Notes under the pieces: model-generated | Told to the model about the DNA's origin: nothing | Seen by the model: only the letters and a program-made list of their open reading frames with translations | The model's database searches: none | Part shown: positions 1-8,784 of the stretch, one piece after another | How the letters are laid out: each line of letters opens with the position of its first letter | How positions within the stretch are numbered: the first letter of the stretch is position 1 | Position numbers and translations under genes: made by a program | Source of the DNA: Roseovarius autotrophicus | GTDB lineage: Bacteria > Pseudomonadota > Alphaproteobacteria > Rhodobacterales > Rhodobacteraceae | Direction of reading: 5' to 3' | Assembly (NCBI RefSeq): GCF_018069895.1 | Contig: NZ_JAGQDH010000005.1 | Coordinates: 124,001 to 188,000, forward strand | Length of the DNA: 64,000 nucleotides

Positions 1-1395
1 GCCAATCCCGACCCCGAGATCACGCCCGAAGACGCCCATGCCGTGCGCCCCGATGCGATCGTGGCCACCGGGCGCTCGGATTATCCCAATCAGGTCAACA
101 ACGTGCTGGGCTTTCCCTATCTCTTTCGCGGCGCGCTCGACGTTCATGCGCGCGCGATCAATGACGAGATGAAGATCGCCTGCGCCGAGGCGCTTGCGCG
201 CCTCGCACGCGAGGACGTGCCCGACGAGGTTGCCGTTGCCTATGGCCGCAAGCTCAGCTTTGGTCGCGATTACATCATCCCGACGCCTTTCGATCCGCGC
301 CTGATCCACACCATCCCGCCCGCCGTCGCGCGCGCAGGCATGGCGACGGGGGCCGCGCGCCGCCCGATCATCGATATGGAAAGCTATGAGCTTTCGCTCA
401 AATCGCGGATGGACCCGACCGCCAGCATCCTGCGCGGCATCCATGCGCGCGCGCGGCGTGCGCAGGCCCGCATGATCTTTGCCGAGGGCGACGATGTGCG
501 CGTGCTGCGCGCCGCCGTGCAGTATCAACGTTCAGGGCTGGGCAAGGCCCTCGTCGTGGGCCGCGACGAGGATGTGAAGGCCAGGCTGGACGCGGCCGGC
601 ATGGGCGACGCGGTGCGTGAGCTCGAGGTAGTCAACGCCGCCAAGACCGACCGCCTCAACGATTACAAGGCCTTCCTCTACAATCGTCTGCAACGCAAGG
701 GCTTTGACCGGCACGATATCCACCGCCTCGCCGCGCGTGATCGTCATGTTTTCGCCGCGCTCATGCTGGCCCACGGCCAGGGCGACGGGCTTGTGACCGG
801 GGCCACCAGAAAATCCGCCCCTGTGCTCAATCTCATCAATCACGTGTTTGACGCAGATGCCGAACATGGCGCGGTTGGCGTCACCGCGCTTCTGCACAAG
901 GGGCGGATCGTGCTCATCGCCGATACGCTGGTCCATGAATGGCCCGATGAAGAGGATCTGGCCACCATCGCCATGCGCGGGGCCGATGTGGCGCGGCATC
1001 TGGGGCTGGAGCCGCGCGTCGCCTTTGTCAGCTTCTCGACTTTCGGTTACCCCAAGTCCGAGCGCGCCGAAAAGATGCAGCGCGCGCCCCTGGTGTTGGA
1101 GCGCCGAGGCGTCGAGTTCGAGTTCGAGGGCGACATGACCGTGGATGTCGCCCTGAATCCGGCGGCCCAGGCCAACTATCCATTCCAGCGTCTCAGTGGC
1201 CCGGCCAATGTTCTTGTGGTGCCGGCCCGCCATTCCGCCTCGATTTCGGTCAAGCTGATGCAGCAGATGGCCGGGGCGACGGTGATTGGTCCGATCCTGA
1301 CCGGGGTGGATGCCTCGATCCAGATATGCTCGTCCAATTTCACTGCCAACGACATCCTCAACATGGCGATCCTTGCCTCGTGCAAGGTAGGCTGA
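1..1395 (+). CDS. maeB: NADP-dependent malic enzyme, C-terminal part (cut by window start)
   Basis: The frame is open from base 1, so the start lies outside the window; 464 residues are visible. The first ~110 residues are the end of the malic enzyme NAD(P)-binding domain, with the recognisable stretch GRSDYPNQVNNVLGFPYLFR. The rest is the phosphotransacetylase-like domain that marks the long MaeB class of proteobacteria (GLVTGATRKSAPVL near residue 263). The enzyme decarboxylates malate to pyruvate with NADP in the cytosol; in this class the PTA-like domain is thought to be regulatory rather than catalytic. Family identity is confident; the missing N-terminus cannot be judged. Confidence 0.95.
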   Translation, partial: ANPDPEITPEDAHAVRPDAIVATGRSDYPNQVNNVLGFPYLFRGALDVHARAINDEMKIACAEALARLAREDVPDEVAVAYGRKLSFGRDYIIPTPFDPRLIHTIPPAVARAGMATGAARRPIIDMESYELSLKSRMDPTASILRGIHARARRAQARMIFAEGDDVRVLRAAVQYQRSGLGKALVVGRDEDVKARLDAAGMGDAVRELEVVNAAKTDRLNDYKAFLYNRLQRKGFDRHDIHRLAARDRHVFAALMLAHGQGDGLVTGATRKSAPVLNLINHVFDADAEHGAVGVTALLHKGRIVLIADTLVHEWPDEEDLATIAMRGADVARHLGLEPRVAFVSFSTFGYPKSERAEKMQRAPLVLERRGVEFEFEGDMTVDVALNPAAQANYPFQRLSGPANVLVVPARHSASISVKLMQQMAGATVIGPILTGVDASIQICSSNFTANDILNMAILASCKVG

Positions 1396-1421
1396 CCGGT
1401 GTGCCCGTGGCGGGGTCGGAC

Positions 1422-2315
1422 ATGAGTATTTCCGGAACGGTGAAGCCGGGGCACGTCTGGTGCCTTGGCTCGATCAACGCAGACCACATCTATCGCCTGC
1501 CCCGCCTGCCCGCACCGGGCGAGACCCTGCCCGCCACAGGCTATCGACGGATGCTGGGCGGCAAGGGCGCGAATCAGTCCATCGCCGCCGCCCGCGCCGG
1601 GGCCAAGGTGCGCCATGTCGGCGCGGTTGGCGGCGATGGTGCGTGGATGGTGGCGGCGCTGGCCAAAGCTGGGGTCGATGTCGGTGGCGTTGTCACGCAG
1701 GGCGGCGTCTCCGGTCATGCTCTGGTGATGGTGAATGAGGCGGGCGAGAATGCCATCGTGATCCATCCCGGCGCAAACCGTGCGCTTGACTTGGCTCATG
1801 TCGCCGAGGCCCTCTCGGGCGTAGCACCCGGCGATTGGCTGCTCTTGCAGAACGAAACCAACCTTCAGGTCGAGGCCGCGCGCCTTGCGCGGCAGGCGGG
1901 TGCGGATGTGGCCTATTCCGCCGCACCGTTCGAGGTCGGGGCCGCGCGCGCCGTGCTGCCCTTGGTGACGCTTCTCATTGTCAATCACATCGAGGCGAGA
2001 CAGCTTGAGGCGGCGCTTGGCCCGGTTGGTGTTCCGAACATGCTGGTGACAAAAGGGGCCAAAGGGGCGGACTGGCGCGATCTGTCAAAAGGCGAAACCG
2101 TCTCTGTTCCCGCTCCTTGCGTGCATGTTCGTGACACGACTGGCGCCGGCGACTGTTTTGCCGGCTACATGGTTGCTGCGCTTGCCATGGGTCAGCCGGT
2201 TCGCGACGCTCTTGGCCTGGCCAGCGCCGCCGCCGCGCTTCAGGTCACGCGCGACGGCGCGTCAGAGGCAATCCCCGGTCTGGCCGAGGTGCGCGCCTTT
2301 CTTTCTCAGGACTGA
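1422..2315 (+). CDS. Ribokinase-like PfkB-family carbohydrate kinase
   Basis: This is a 297-residue PfkB-fold sugar kinase, cytosolic, transferring phosphate from ATP to a sugar hydroxyl. Both family signatures are present: the N-terminal glycine-rich [16 protein letters not shown] (about residue 46) and the C-terminal [16 protein letters not shown], which carries the catalytic Asp and anion hole. Overall it is closest to ribokinase, but the true sugar is not readable from the sequence. ATG 1422 was chosen because the conserved domain begins just after it; GTG 1401 is an alternative, and the longer open frame overlaps maeB. The 3' end overlaps the convergent msrA by 10 bases. Confidence 0.85.
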   Translation: MSISGTVKPGHVWCLGSINADHIYRLPRLPAPGETLPATGYRRMLGGKGANQSIAAARAGAKVRHVGAVGGDGAWMVAALAKAGVDVGGVVTQGGVSGHALVMVNEAGENAIVIHPGANRALDLAHVAEALSGVAPGDWLLLQNETNLQVEAARLARQAGADVAYSAAPFEVGAARAVLPLVTLLIVNHIEARQLEAALGPVGVPNMLVTKGAKGADWRDLSKGETVSVPAPCVHVRDTTGAGDCFAGYMVAALAMGQPVRDALGLASAAAALQVTRDGASEAIPGLAEVRAFLSQD

Positions 2316-2974
2316 CCGGCAAAGGGCGCGTCCCCGCCCCAGAGTTCCCTGACCCGCGCATCGCGCCCGCACGCATCGCGATAAAGCCGGTAGGCCGTCG
2401 CCTTCTGTCTTGGCCCGAACCGTGTGAGCACGATATCGCGGCTCTTGTAGTAATCCTGATGATAGGCCTCTGCCGGCCAGAACGTGCCAAGATCGCGTAT
2501 CGGCGTCACCACCTCTTTCCCCAGATCCGCTGCCGCCGTTGCGACTGCCGCCTTGGCAATCTCCTTTTCCGTTTGATCTGAGACGAATATCGCCGTGGTA
2601 TAGGTCTCGCCCCGGTCGCAGAACTGCCCGCGCGCATCGGTCGGATCCACCGAGCGCAGGAACATGTGCAGCAACTGCCCCCGCGTCACCTGGGCCGGAT
2701 CAAAGGTGATTCGGACCGCCTCCAGATGCCCGGTGCCGCCGTGCGTCACCGCGCGATAGGTCGGATTCGCAACCGTGCCGCCGGTGAAACCGGATTCCGC
2801 CTCGATCACGCCGCGCACCTTCTCGAAATCCGCCTCGACGCACCAGAAACAGCCGCCGGCGACGACCAGCACCGCGCGCTCTGCCGCTTCGAGCCGTTTC
2901 GCCTGAAGGCACAGCGCCCCCGCGATCAGCAGCGCCAGCATCGCGCCTTTTACTTCCCGCATCCCGATCAGCAT
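2306..2974 (-). CDS. msrA: Peptide methionine-S-sulfoxide reductase A, exported
   Basis: This 222-residue protein reduces the S epimer of methionine sulfoxide in oxidised proteins. The catalytic motif GCFWC is at residues 41-45, followed by the usual FEKVRGV and SGFTGG-type segments. About 30 residues precede the domain and form a hydrophobic stretch ([13 protein letters not shown]), suggesting a signal peptide or anchor and a periplasmic role. The start at 2974 is supported by AAGGAGG ten bases upstream. The last codons overlap the end of the convergent kinase gene. No MsrB is seen nearby, so repair of the R epimer must be encoded elsewhere. Confidence 0.93.
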   Translation of the reverse strand: MLIGMREVKGAMLALLIAGALCLQAKRLEAAERAVLVVAGGCFWCVEADFEKVRGVIEAESGFTGGTVANPTYRAVTHGGTGHLEAVRITFDPAQVTRGQLLHMFLRSVDPTDARGQFCDRGETYTTAIFVSDQTEKEIAKAAVATAAADLGKEVVTPIRDLGTFWPAEAYHQDYYKSRDIVLTRFGPRQKATAYRLYRDACGRDARVRELWGGDAPFAGQS

Positions 2975-3080
2975 GACAAAAAGCCCTCCTTGCTTCAGGA
3001 TGCCTGCGTGTCCGCCTTTTGGCCAAGCGAAAATCCCGTGATGTCACGCGGTCTTGAGCTTTGCGCGCGCAGGGTGTTCC

Positions 3081-3722
3081 CTATTCCAGAGGCCGCAGCA
3101 GCAGCGCCTTTTCCCACGCCGGGCACCGTCCCTTGAGCCCGCCCGGCACCTCTGCCTTGTCCAGCATCGCGATGTGGAAATCCGCCTGATAGAATTGCGC
3201 CGCGCCTTCCTCAGAGATTGAGAACGGCGGTCCCTCCATCAGTGTCTGATCGTATTCGAACGTCACCAGAAGCTGCGGCGCCGTTCCGGTGATCGTCGTC
3301 AGATGGGTCGCATATTTGCGGCGCATGTCCTCGGGCAGTGCCACAAGCGCGGCACGGTCGTAAACCGCATCAACGGCGCCAAGCTGTTCCGCCGTCAGAT
3401 CGAAGATGTCGCCGACAAAGATATCAAGCCCGGGCGCGGCATAGAGCGTCAGATCGCCTTTCCGCGCAATGACAGGCTTTACGTCAAGTTCGTCGAACAG
3501 TTGCCGGACCGCCACATCGCTCAGTTCCGCACCCGCGACGCGATATCCCTGCGACCGCAACCAGGCGATATCGCGCGTCTTCCCGCAGAGCGGCAGAAAG
3601 ATCCGTGCGCCGGACGTCAGCCCCAGCGCGCCGAGATGCGCCGCGAGCATCCGGTTGACCTGTCCCTCGTGAAACCCGAGTTGCCCCGTCTTCCAGCGGT
3701 CGTGCCAGAAACCCGCTTCCAA
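3081..3722 (-). CDS. tpm: Thiopurine S-methyltransferase family protein
   Basis: This SAM-dependent methyltransferase of 213 residues belongs to the bacterial TPMT family, known for methylating thiopurines and, in some bacteria, selenium or tellurium compounds. The diagnostic N-terminal FWHDRWKTGQLGFHEG is followed by FLPLCGKTRDIAWL (SAM motif I region) and GAELSDVAV. I place the start at TTG 3722, because AGGAGA lies eight bases upstream and the family begins a few residues before FWHxRW. The open frame continues upstream to 3812, but that extension is Arg-rich and unlike the family. The physiological substrate is unknown. Confidence 0.87.
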   Translation of the reverse strand: MEAGFWHDRWKTGQLGFHEGQVNRMLAAHLGALGLTSGARIFLPLCGKTRDIAWLRSQGYRVAGAELSDVAVRQLFDELDVKPVIARKGDLTLYAAPGLDIFVGDIFDLTAEQLGAVDAVYDRAALVALPEDMRRKYATHLTTITGTAPQLLVTFEYDQTLMEGPPFSISEEGAAQFYQADFHIAMLDKAEVPGGLKGRCPAWEKALLLRPLE

Positions 3723-3932
3723 TGCCGTTCTCCTGCCTGATCCACGGGCGGATGTCCCGCGCGTCCATCTGGTAGCAGAGTTACGGCATCGGCCAAGACC
3801 AAATCCGATCACATCAGCCTGATTGCGCTCGCTGCGCGGTGGCCGGATCCACGCGGCTGCGCGGCATGGCAGAGCGCGGCGTCCTGCTGATCGGGTCGAA
3901 ACAGCCGGGTCGAGCGCGGATCGTCCGGGGAT

Positions 3933-5159
3933 CTAGCCCTTGAGGCGCCGGTTGCGCGCCGCGATCAGTTTGAGTCGCAGCGCGTTGAGCTGGATGAAAC
4001 CGGCCGCGTCCTTCTGATCATAGGCGCCGGCATCTTCCTCGAAGGTGACGTGCGCTTCGGAATAGAGGCTGTGATCCGACCAGCGGCCCACGCAGGCGAC
4101 ATGTCCCTTGTAAAGCTTGAGTCGTACCGTGCCCGACACATGAAGTTGCGATTGATCGATTGCGGCCTGCAACATCTCGCGTTCCGGGCTGAACCAGAAC
4201 CCGTTATAGATCAATTCCGCATAACGCGGCATGAGCGAATCCTTGAGATGCCCCGCACCGCTGTCGAGCGTGATCTGCTCGATCCCGCGATGCGCCTCCA
4301 GCAGCAGCGTGCCGCCCGGCGTCTCGTAGATGCCGCGCGATTTCATGCCGACGAATCGGTTCTCGACAAAGTCGAGCCGCCCGATCCCGTGCTTGCCGCC
4401 AAGGTCATTCAGCGTTGTCAGGATGCTGGCCGGGCTCATTGTCGTGCCATTGATCGCCACGGCGTCGCCTCTCTCGAACGTAACCTCGACGAATTCGGGG
4501 CTGTCGGGCGCGTCCTCGGGGCTGACCGTCCGCTGATAGACATAGTCGGGCGCGGCTTCGGCCGGGTTTTCCAGAACCTTGCCCTCGGAGGAGGTGTGCA
4601 GAAGGTTCGCATCGACCGAGAACGGCGCCTCGCCGCGCTTGTCCTTTGCGATCGGGATCTGGTTTTTCTCCGCGAAATCAATAAGCCGCGTTCGGCTCGT
4701 CAGATCCCACAGCCGCCATGGCGCGATCACCTTGATCTCGGGGTTAAGCGCATAGGCGGCAAGTTCGAACCGCACCTGATCATTGCCCTTGCCGGTTGCG
4801 CCATGGGCAACGGCATCCGCCCCGGTTGCGGCTGCGATCTCGACGAGCCGCTTTGAAATCAGGGGCCTCGCGATCGAGGTGCCCAGAAGATACTGCCCCT
4901 CGTAAAGCGCGTTGGCGCGGAACATCGGGAACACGAAATCGCGCACGAATTCCTCGCGCAAGTCCTCGATATAGATGTTTTCCGCTTTTATTCCGAGGAG
5001 TTGCGCCTTCTCCCGCGCGGGCTCTAGCTCTTCACCCTGGCCAAGGTCTGCGGTGAAGGTCACCACCTCGCAGCCATATTCGGTCTGGAGCCATTTGAGG
5101 ATGATCGAGGTATCAAGGCCCCCCGAATAGGCAAGCACGACTTTCTTGGGCGCGGACAT
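3933..5159 (-). CDS. argG: Argininosuccinate synthase
   Basis: ArgG joins citrulline and aspartate with ATP cleavage to give argininosuccinate, the penultimate step of arginine synthesis, in the cytosol. The 408-residue product is full length. Near the N-terminus is the PP-loop ATP pyrophosphatase motif AYSGGLDTS, and the family stretch [15 protein letters not shown] lies near residue 115. The start at 5159 is chosen over the longer frame because AAAGGAA precedes it and [14 protein letters not shown] is the normal family start. It is divergent from ilvA across 103 bases. Confidence 0.97.
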   Translation of the reverse strand: MSAPKKVVLAYSGGLDTSIILKWLQTEYGCEVVTFTADLGQGEELEPAREKAQLLGIKAENIYIEDLREEFVRDFVFPMFRANALYEGQYLLGTSIARPLISKRLVEIAAATGADAVAHGATGKGNDQVRFELAAYALNPEIKVIAPWRLWDLTSRTRLIDFAEKNQIPIAKDKRGEAPFSVDANLLHTSSEGKVLENPAEAAPDYVYQRTVSPEDAPDSPEFVEVTFERGDAVAINGTTMSPASILTTLNDLGGKHGIGRLDFVENRFVGMKSRGIYETPGGTLLLEAHRGIEQITLDSGAGHLKDSLMPRYAELIYNGFWFSPEREMLQAAIDQSQLHVSGTVRLKLYKGHVACVGRWSDHSLYSEAHVTFEEDAGAYDQKDAAGFIQLNALRLKLIAARNRRLKG

Positions 5160-5262
5160 GACGGGTTCCTTTCGCGGATTTTCCGGGCGATTACCCGGTT
5201 TTACGCGTCGGGGCAAGCCACGCCCCTTGCCAGCGCGGGGCGATTGCGGCACTCAGGCGGAC
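5160..5262. promoter_or_regulatory. argG/ilvA divergent intergenic region
   Basis: This 103-base region must hold promoters for both amino-acid genes. A small inverted repeat, CCGGG-N6-CCCGG, lies at 5183-5198 flanked by T-runs on both sides. It could be a regulator site or a leader hairpin, but no recognisable box could be assigned and no clear -35/-10 pair stands out. Confidence 0.3.
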
Positions 5263-6501
5263 ATGTCCGATTTCAAAGATACCGCCCGCGTCGCCGAGGC
5301 CGCCATGCGCACCGTGTTCGCGCCGACACCCCTGCAGCGCAATGACCATCTGTCCGAGCGTTACGGGGCCGAGATCCTGCTCAAGCGCGAGGATCTGAGC
5401 CCGGTCCGCTCGTACAAGCTGCGCGGTGCCTTCAACGCCATGCGCAAGGTTCTCGCCGCGCGTCCCGACACCACGCAATTCGTCTGTGCGAGCGCCGGCA
5501 ACCATGCTCAGGGCGTCGCCTTCATGTGCCGCCATTTCGGTGTGCGCGGCGTGATCTTCATGCCGGTGACAACGCCGCAGCAGAAGATCGGCAAGACCGA
5601 CAAGTTTGGCGGTGATGCGGTCACGATCCGGCTTACCGGTGATTATTTCGATGATACCCTTGCGGCGGCGCAGGCCTATTGCACCGAGATGGGCGCGCAT
5701 TTCCTGTCGCCTTTCGATGATGAAGACGTGATCGAGGGGCAGGCCACTGTCGCCGTCGAGATCGAGGCACAGCTTGGCGGCGCGCCGGATAACCTGATCC
5801 TGCCGGTCGGCGGTGGCGGCCTTGCCGCGGGGATCCGCAGTTATTTCGGCGGGACCGTCGCGCTGACGCTGGTCGAGCCTGCGGGGGGCGCCTGTCTTGC
5901 CGCGGCCCTTGCCAGCGGCGCCCCGGTGCGTCTGCCTGCCGTCAATACCTTTGCCGATGGCGCGGCGGTGGCGCAGATCGGCACGCGCACCTTTGCCCGA
6001 CTCAGGGACATCGCCCCCGCGGATGTCAGGGCAATTGACGAGGATCGCCTTTGCACGACGATGCTCGAAATGCTCAATATCGAGGGGATCGTGCTCGAAC
6101 CCGCCGGGGCGCTTTCGGTCGATGCGCTTGCCGATATGGGCGATGCGATCAAGGGCAGGCGCGTCGTCTGCGTCACTTCCGGCGGTAATTTCGATTTCGA
6201 GCGCCTGCCCGAGGTCAAGGAGCGGGCACAACGGTTTGCGGGCCTCAAGAAATACTTCATCCTGCGCATGCCGCAACGCCCCGGCGCGTTGCGGGATTTC
6301 CTTGCCGTGCTCGGGCCGGAGGACGACATCGCGCGGTTCGAGTATCTCAAGAAATCCGCCCGCAACTTCGGCTCGGTCCTGATCGGGATCGAAACCACCC
6401 GATCCGAGAATTTTCACGCATTTCTCCAGAAACTCGACAAGACAGGCTTTCAGTATCGCGACATAACCCGCGACGAGGTGCTGGCCGAATTCCTTATCTG
6501 A
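5263..6501 (+). CDS. ilvA: Threonine ammonia-lyase, biosynthetic type
   Basis: IlvA converts threonine to 2-oxobutyrate and ammonia with PLP, the entry to isoleucine synthesis. The 412 residues hold the PLP lysine in RSYKLRGAFNAM (about residue 57), the SAGNHAQGVAF loop, and the glycine-rich phosphate-binding loop PVGGGGLAAGI. The C-terminal ~85 residues (FILRMPQRPGALRDFLAVLG) form a single ACT-like regulatory domain, the shorter form of biosynthetic IlvA, so feedback inhibition by isoleucine is likely. ATG 5263 was chosen as the family start; the open frame runs upstream into the intergenic region. Confidence 0.95.
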   Translation: MSDFKDTARVAEAAMRTVFAPTPLQRNDHLSERYGAEILLKREDLSPVRSYKLRGAFNAMRKVLAARPDTTQFVCASAGNHAQGVAFMCRHFGVRGVIFMPVTTPQQKIGKTDKFGGDAVTIRLTGDYFDDTLAAAQAYCTEMGAHFLSPFDDEDVIEGQATVAVEIEAQLGGAPDNLILPVGGGGLAAGIRSYFGGTVALTLVEPAGGACLAAALASGAPVRLPAVNTFADGAAVAQIGTRTFARLRDIAPADVRAIDEDRLCTTMLEMLNIEGIVLEPAGALSVDALADMGDAIKGRRVVCVTSGGNFDFERLPEVKERAQRFAGLKKYFILRMPQRPGALRDFLAVLGPEDDIARFEYLKKSARNFGSVLIGIETTRSENFHAFLQKLDKTGFQYRDITRDEVLAEFLI

Positions 6502-6548
6502 GCGTTGTTCGCCACGGATTGCGGCCGCTTTCGGGGGCTTCGGGCAGC

Positions 6549-6866
6549 TCATGCGGCGAGCGCCTTGCCGATATTCGCCAGAAACTCGGCCCTTGAGCGG
6601 TCATAACACCCGAGGATCTCGGCCGCAGTGGCCGTGTGCTGGCCGCGTTCCACGGCCTGGCAAAGCCCCGCGAATGTCGCAAAGCCAAGGTTGAGCGCGC
6701 TTCCGGCAAGAAAGTGCAATCGCTCGGTGCGCTCCGATTCGGGCATGGTGTCATGAAGGCCGGCAAGTCCTGTTTCAACCTCCTCAAGGAAAAGGTCGAG
6801 CACCTCTTCAAAGGTGTTCGGTCCAATTTCCAGCCGTAACCCGCGAACGCGGTCCCAGTCGATCAT
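6549..6866 (-). CDS. Hpt (histidine phosphotransfer) domain protein
   Basis: This is a 105-residue, all-helical, single-domain phosphotransfer protein. The phosphoacceptor is His51 in LHFLAGSALNLGF, matching the Hpt signature HxLKGxxxxxG except that the usual Lys is Ala54. GAGGAGAG lies just upstream of ATG 6866. It is divergent from a receiver-PP2C phosphatase gene, so the two probably belong to one phosphorelay passing phosphate to or from that receiver. No histidine kinase is encoded in the window, so the upstream sensor is unknown. The missing Lys may alter partner binding; the His is intact. Confidence 0.82.
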   Translation of the reverse strand: MIDWDRVRGLRLEIGPNTFEEVLDLFLEEVETGLAGLHDTMPESERTERLHFLAGSALNLGFATFAGLCQAVERGQHTATAAEILGCYDRSRAEFLANIGKALAA

Positions 6867-7013
6867 GGCAATCTCTCCTCGTTGGCGCCAGAATGCGGTC
6901 TTTTCGTTCAGATCGGGTTAACAGCCTCGGGAAATTCGGCAAAACTTGAAATTTCACGGATTCTTAGGACCTCACGCGCAATTGTCGATTCGAGACGAGG
7001 ACCGGGTGATGAT

Positions 7014-8291
7014 GTGCGACCTGAGATCACGACAGTTTCGGAGAATGAGTGCGCCGCCGCGCCGGCGCTGCATGTTCTTGTTGTTGATGACAGCAGGCTT
7101 CAGCGCCGCATCGTATCCACATATCTGCGGCAATGGGGCTTTAGCATCGAAGAGGCGGCAAACGCGGTCGAGGCCCTGGCATCCTGCCGTGAGAGGCCCC
7201 CTGACATCGTGATGAGCGACTGGATCATGCCGGGCATGAGCGGGCTGGAATTCTGCCGCGCCTTCCGGACCATGGAGCGTGACAATTATGGCTATTTCAT
7301 CCTTCTGACCACGAAGAGCGACAAGGATGAGGTGGCGCTTGGTCTTGATGCCGGGGCCGACGATTTCCTGACAAAGCCGGTCAACGCGGCCGAACTGCGT
7401 GCACGGCTGGCGGCGGGCAAGCGGATTCTCGACATGGAACGGCAGCTGACCGAGAAGAACCGTCTGATCAAGAGTACGCTTGAAGAGTTGCAGATCCTGT
7501 ATGATTCCCTCGACAGCGATCTGATCGAGGCAAAGAAACTTCAGCAGGCATTGCTGAACGAGCGATACCGCGATTTCGGGGTGGCCGAAGTGTCGCTCAT
7601 GCTGCACTCGGCGGGGCATGTGGGTGGCGACCTGGTCGGGATGTTTCCGATTTCAGGTCAGCGGATCGGTCTTTACGCGATCGATGTCTCGGGGCACGGT
7701 GTCAGCTCGGCACTGATGACCGCGCGGCTGGCAAGTTACCTTTCCGCCACCGTGCCGGAACAGAACCTGGCCCTGCAGGAGGTCGCACCGGGGTGCTTTA
7801 CCGCGCGCCCCCCGGCCGAGACCCTCGCCCGACTCAATCACATCATCCTGTCCGATCTCGATACCGATCATTATTTCACTATCGTGCTGGCCGATGTTGA
7901 CCTTTGCAGCGGGCGGGTGCTGCTCGCGCAGGCCGGGCACCCGCATCCGATCGTGCAGCGCCGCGATGGCTCGGTAGAGTTCATGGGCCATGGCGGCCTG
8001 CCGGTCGGGCTGATCGACAATGCCACATTCGACCCGGTCGTCTTCACCCTTGGCCCCGGTGATCGGCTGCTCATCCATTCTGATGGGTTGACCGAATGCG
8101 CCGCCCCCGACGGTGCCATGCTCGAGGGGCCGGGTCTGGCACGGTTCATGGTGGAGTTGCGCCAGACACACGGTCCGGCCTTCCTTGACTCCCTGATGTG
8201 GAAACTGTCCGATCATGCCGCCGACCAAGAGTTCTCCGATGACATTTCGGCGGTCCTCGTTGAATTCAGAGCAAATCCGCGATCCGGCTGA
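7014..8291 (+). CDS. Response regulator with PP2C (SpoIIE/RsbU-type) phosphatase output
   Basis: The product has three parts. Residues ~20-140 are a receiver domain with acidic pair VVDDS, phosphoacceptor Asp69 in MSDWIMPGM and the conserved Lys in TKPV. Residues ~145-190 form a charged coiled coil. Residues ~200-420 are a PP2C-type serine phosphatase (GGDLVGMF, IDVSGHGVSSALM, DDISAVLVEF). Such proteins usually dephosphorylate an anti-anti-sigma factor in partner-switching cascades, but none is encoded here. The start is uncertain: GTG 7014 is preferred, with GAGG 13 bases upstream; the frame opens at TTG 6882. The 3' end overlaps the convergent Nudix gene by 26 bases. Confidence 0.87.
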   Translation: MRPEITTVSENECAAAPALHVLVVDDSRLQRRIVSTYLRQWGFSIEEAANAVEALASCRERPPDIVMSDWIMPGMSGLEFCRAFRTMERDNYGYFILLTTKSDKDEVALGLDAGADDFLTKPVNAAELRARLAAGKRILDMERQLTEKNRLIKSTLEELQILYDSLDSDLIEAKKLQQALLNERYRDFGVAEVSLMLHSAGHVGGDLVGMFPISGQRIGLYAIDVSGHGVSSALMTARLASYLSATVPEQNLALQEVAPGCFTARPPAETLARLNHIILSDLDTDHYFTIVLADVDLCSGRVLLAQAGHPHPIVQRRDGSVEFMGHGGLPVGLIDNATFDPVVFTLGPGDRLLIHSDGLTECAAPDGAMLEGPGLARFMVELRQTHGPAFLDSLMWKLSDHAADQEFSDDISAVLVEFRANPRSG

Positions 8292-8709
8292 CAAAATGCC
8301 GATCCCCCTGATTGCCCAGCATCCTTGCGGCCTGGTTCGGTGAAAGCCATTCGGCCCGGTGCCCAGGTTCCGTCGGTGCGCAGATCTGTCGGGCGGGAAA
8401 GGCGCGATAGATCAGGCAAAGCTTTTCCGCCCAGAGATCATATTCCGGCATATAGGTGAAACGCCGGAAAGCCCCGAGCCGCCGTGGTCGTGCGATCCGC
8501 CACCCGGTTTCTTCCATGACCTCGCGATGCAGGGCGTGCAATGGCGTCTCGCCCGGATCGATGCCGCCCCCGGGAAGCTGATACTCGGGCACCGGCTCGG
8601 CCTGATGCGTCACAAGAAGACGCCCGCCCCTCTCGAGGATCGCATAAACGCCCGGCCGCAGACGATACCTTGTATCGTTGCGCGGCACTTCGCCAAATCG
8701 TCGGATCAT
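8266..8709 (-). CDS. Nudix hydrolase
   Basis: This 147-residue protein has one Nudix domain with a perfect box, starting GGGIDPGETPLHALHRE and continuing VMEETGW (about residues 47-70). Nudix enzymes hydrolyse nucleoside diphosphates linked to another group in the cytosol. The substrate is not indicated by flanking motifs; the fold resembles small housecleaning enzymes acting on nucleotide derivatives. The start at 8709 removes a long unconvincing upstream extension lying antisense to hslO. The convergent overlap of 26 bases with the phosphatase gene is unusual but both reading frames end in conserved domain sequence. Confidence 0.85.
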   Translation of the reverse strand: MIRRFGEVPRNDTRYRLRPGVYAILERGGRLLVTHQAEPVPEYQLPGGGIDPGETPLHALHREVMEETGWRIARPRRLGAFRRFTYMPEYDLWAEKLCLIYRAFPARQICAPTEPGHRAEWLSPNQAARMLGNQGDRHFVSRIADLL

Positions 8710-8784
8710 CGCCCTCTCCCTGCCCTCGGCTTGTCCCGTCCCGACGGACACGATATGCGGAAGCCGGCCAGAAAAGGAAACCCC

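Noticed and set aside
3484..3768. Possible small protein upstream of and overlapping tpm in another frame
   Set aside because: It only starts with ATG by chance; the AGGAGA in that stretch serves the TTG start of tpm and the remaining translation is low-complexity Arg-rich.
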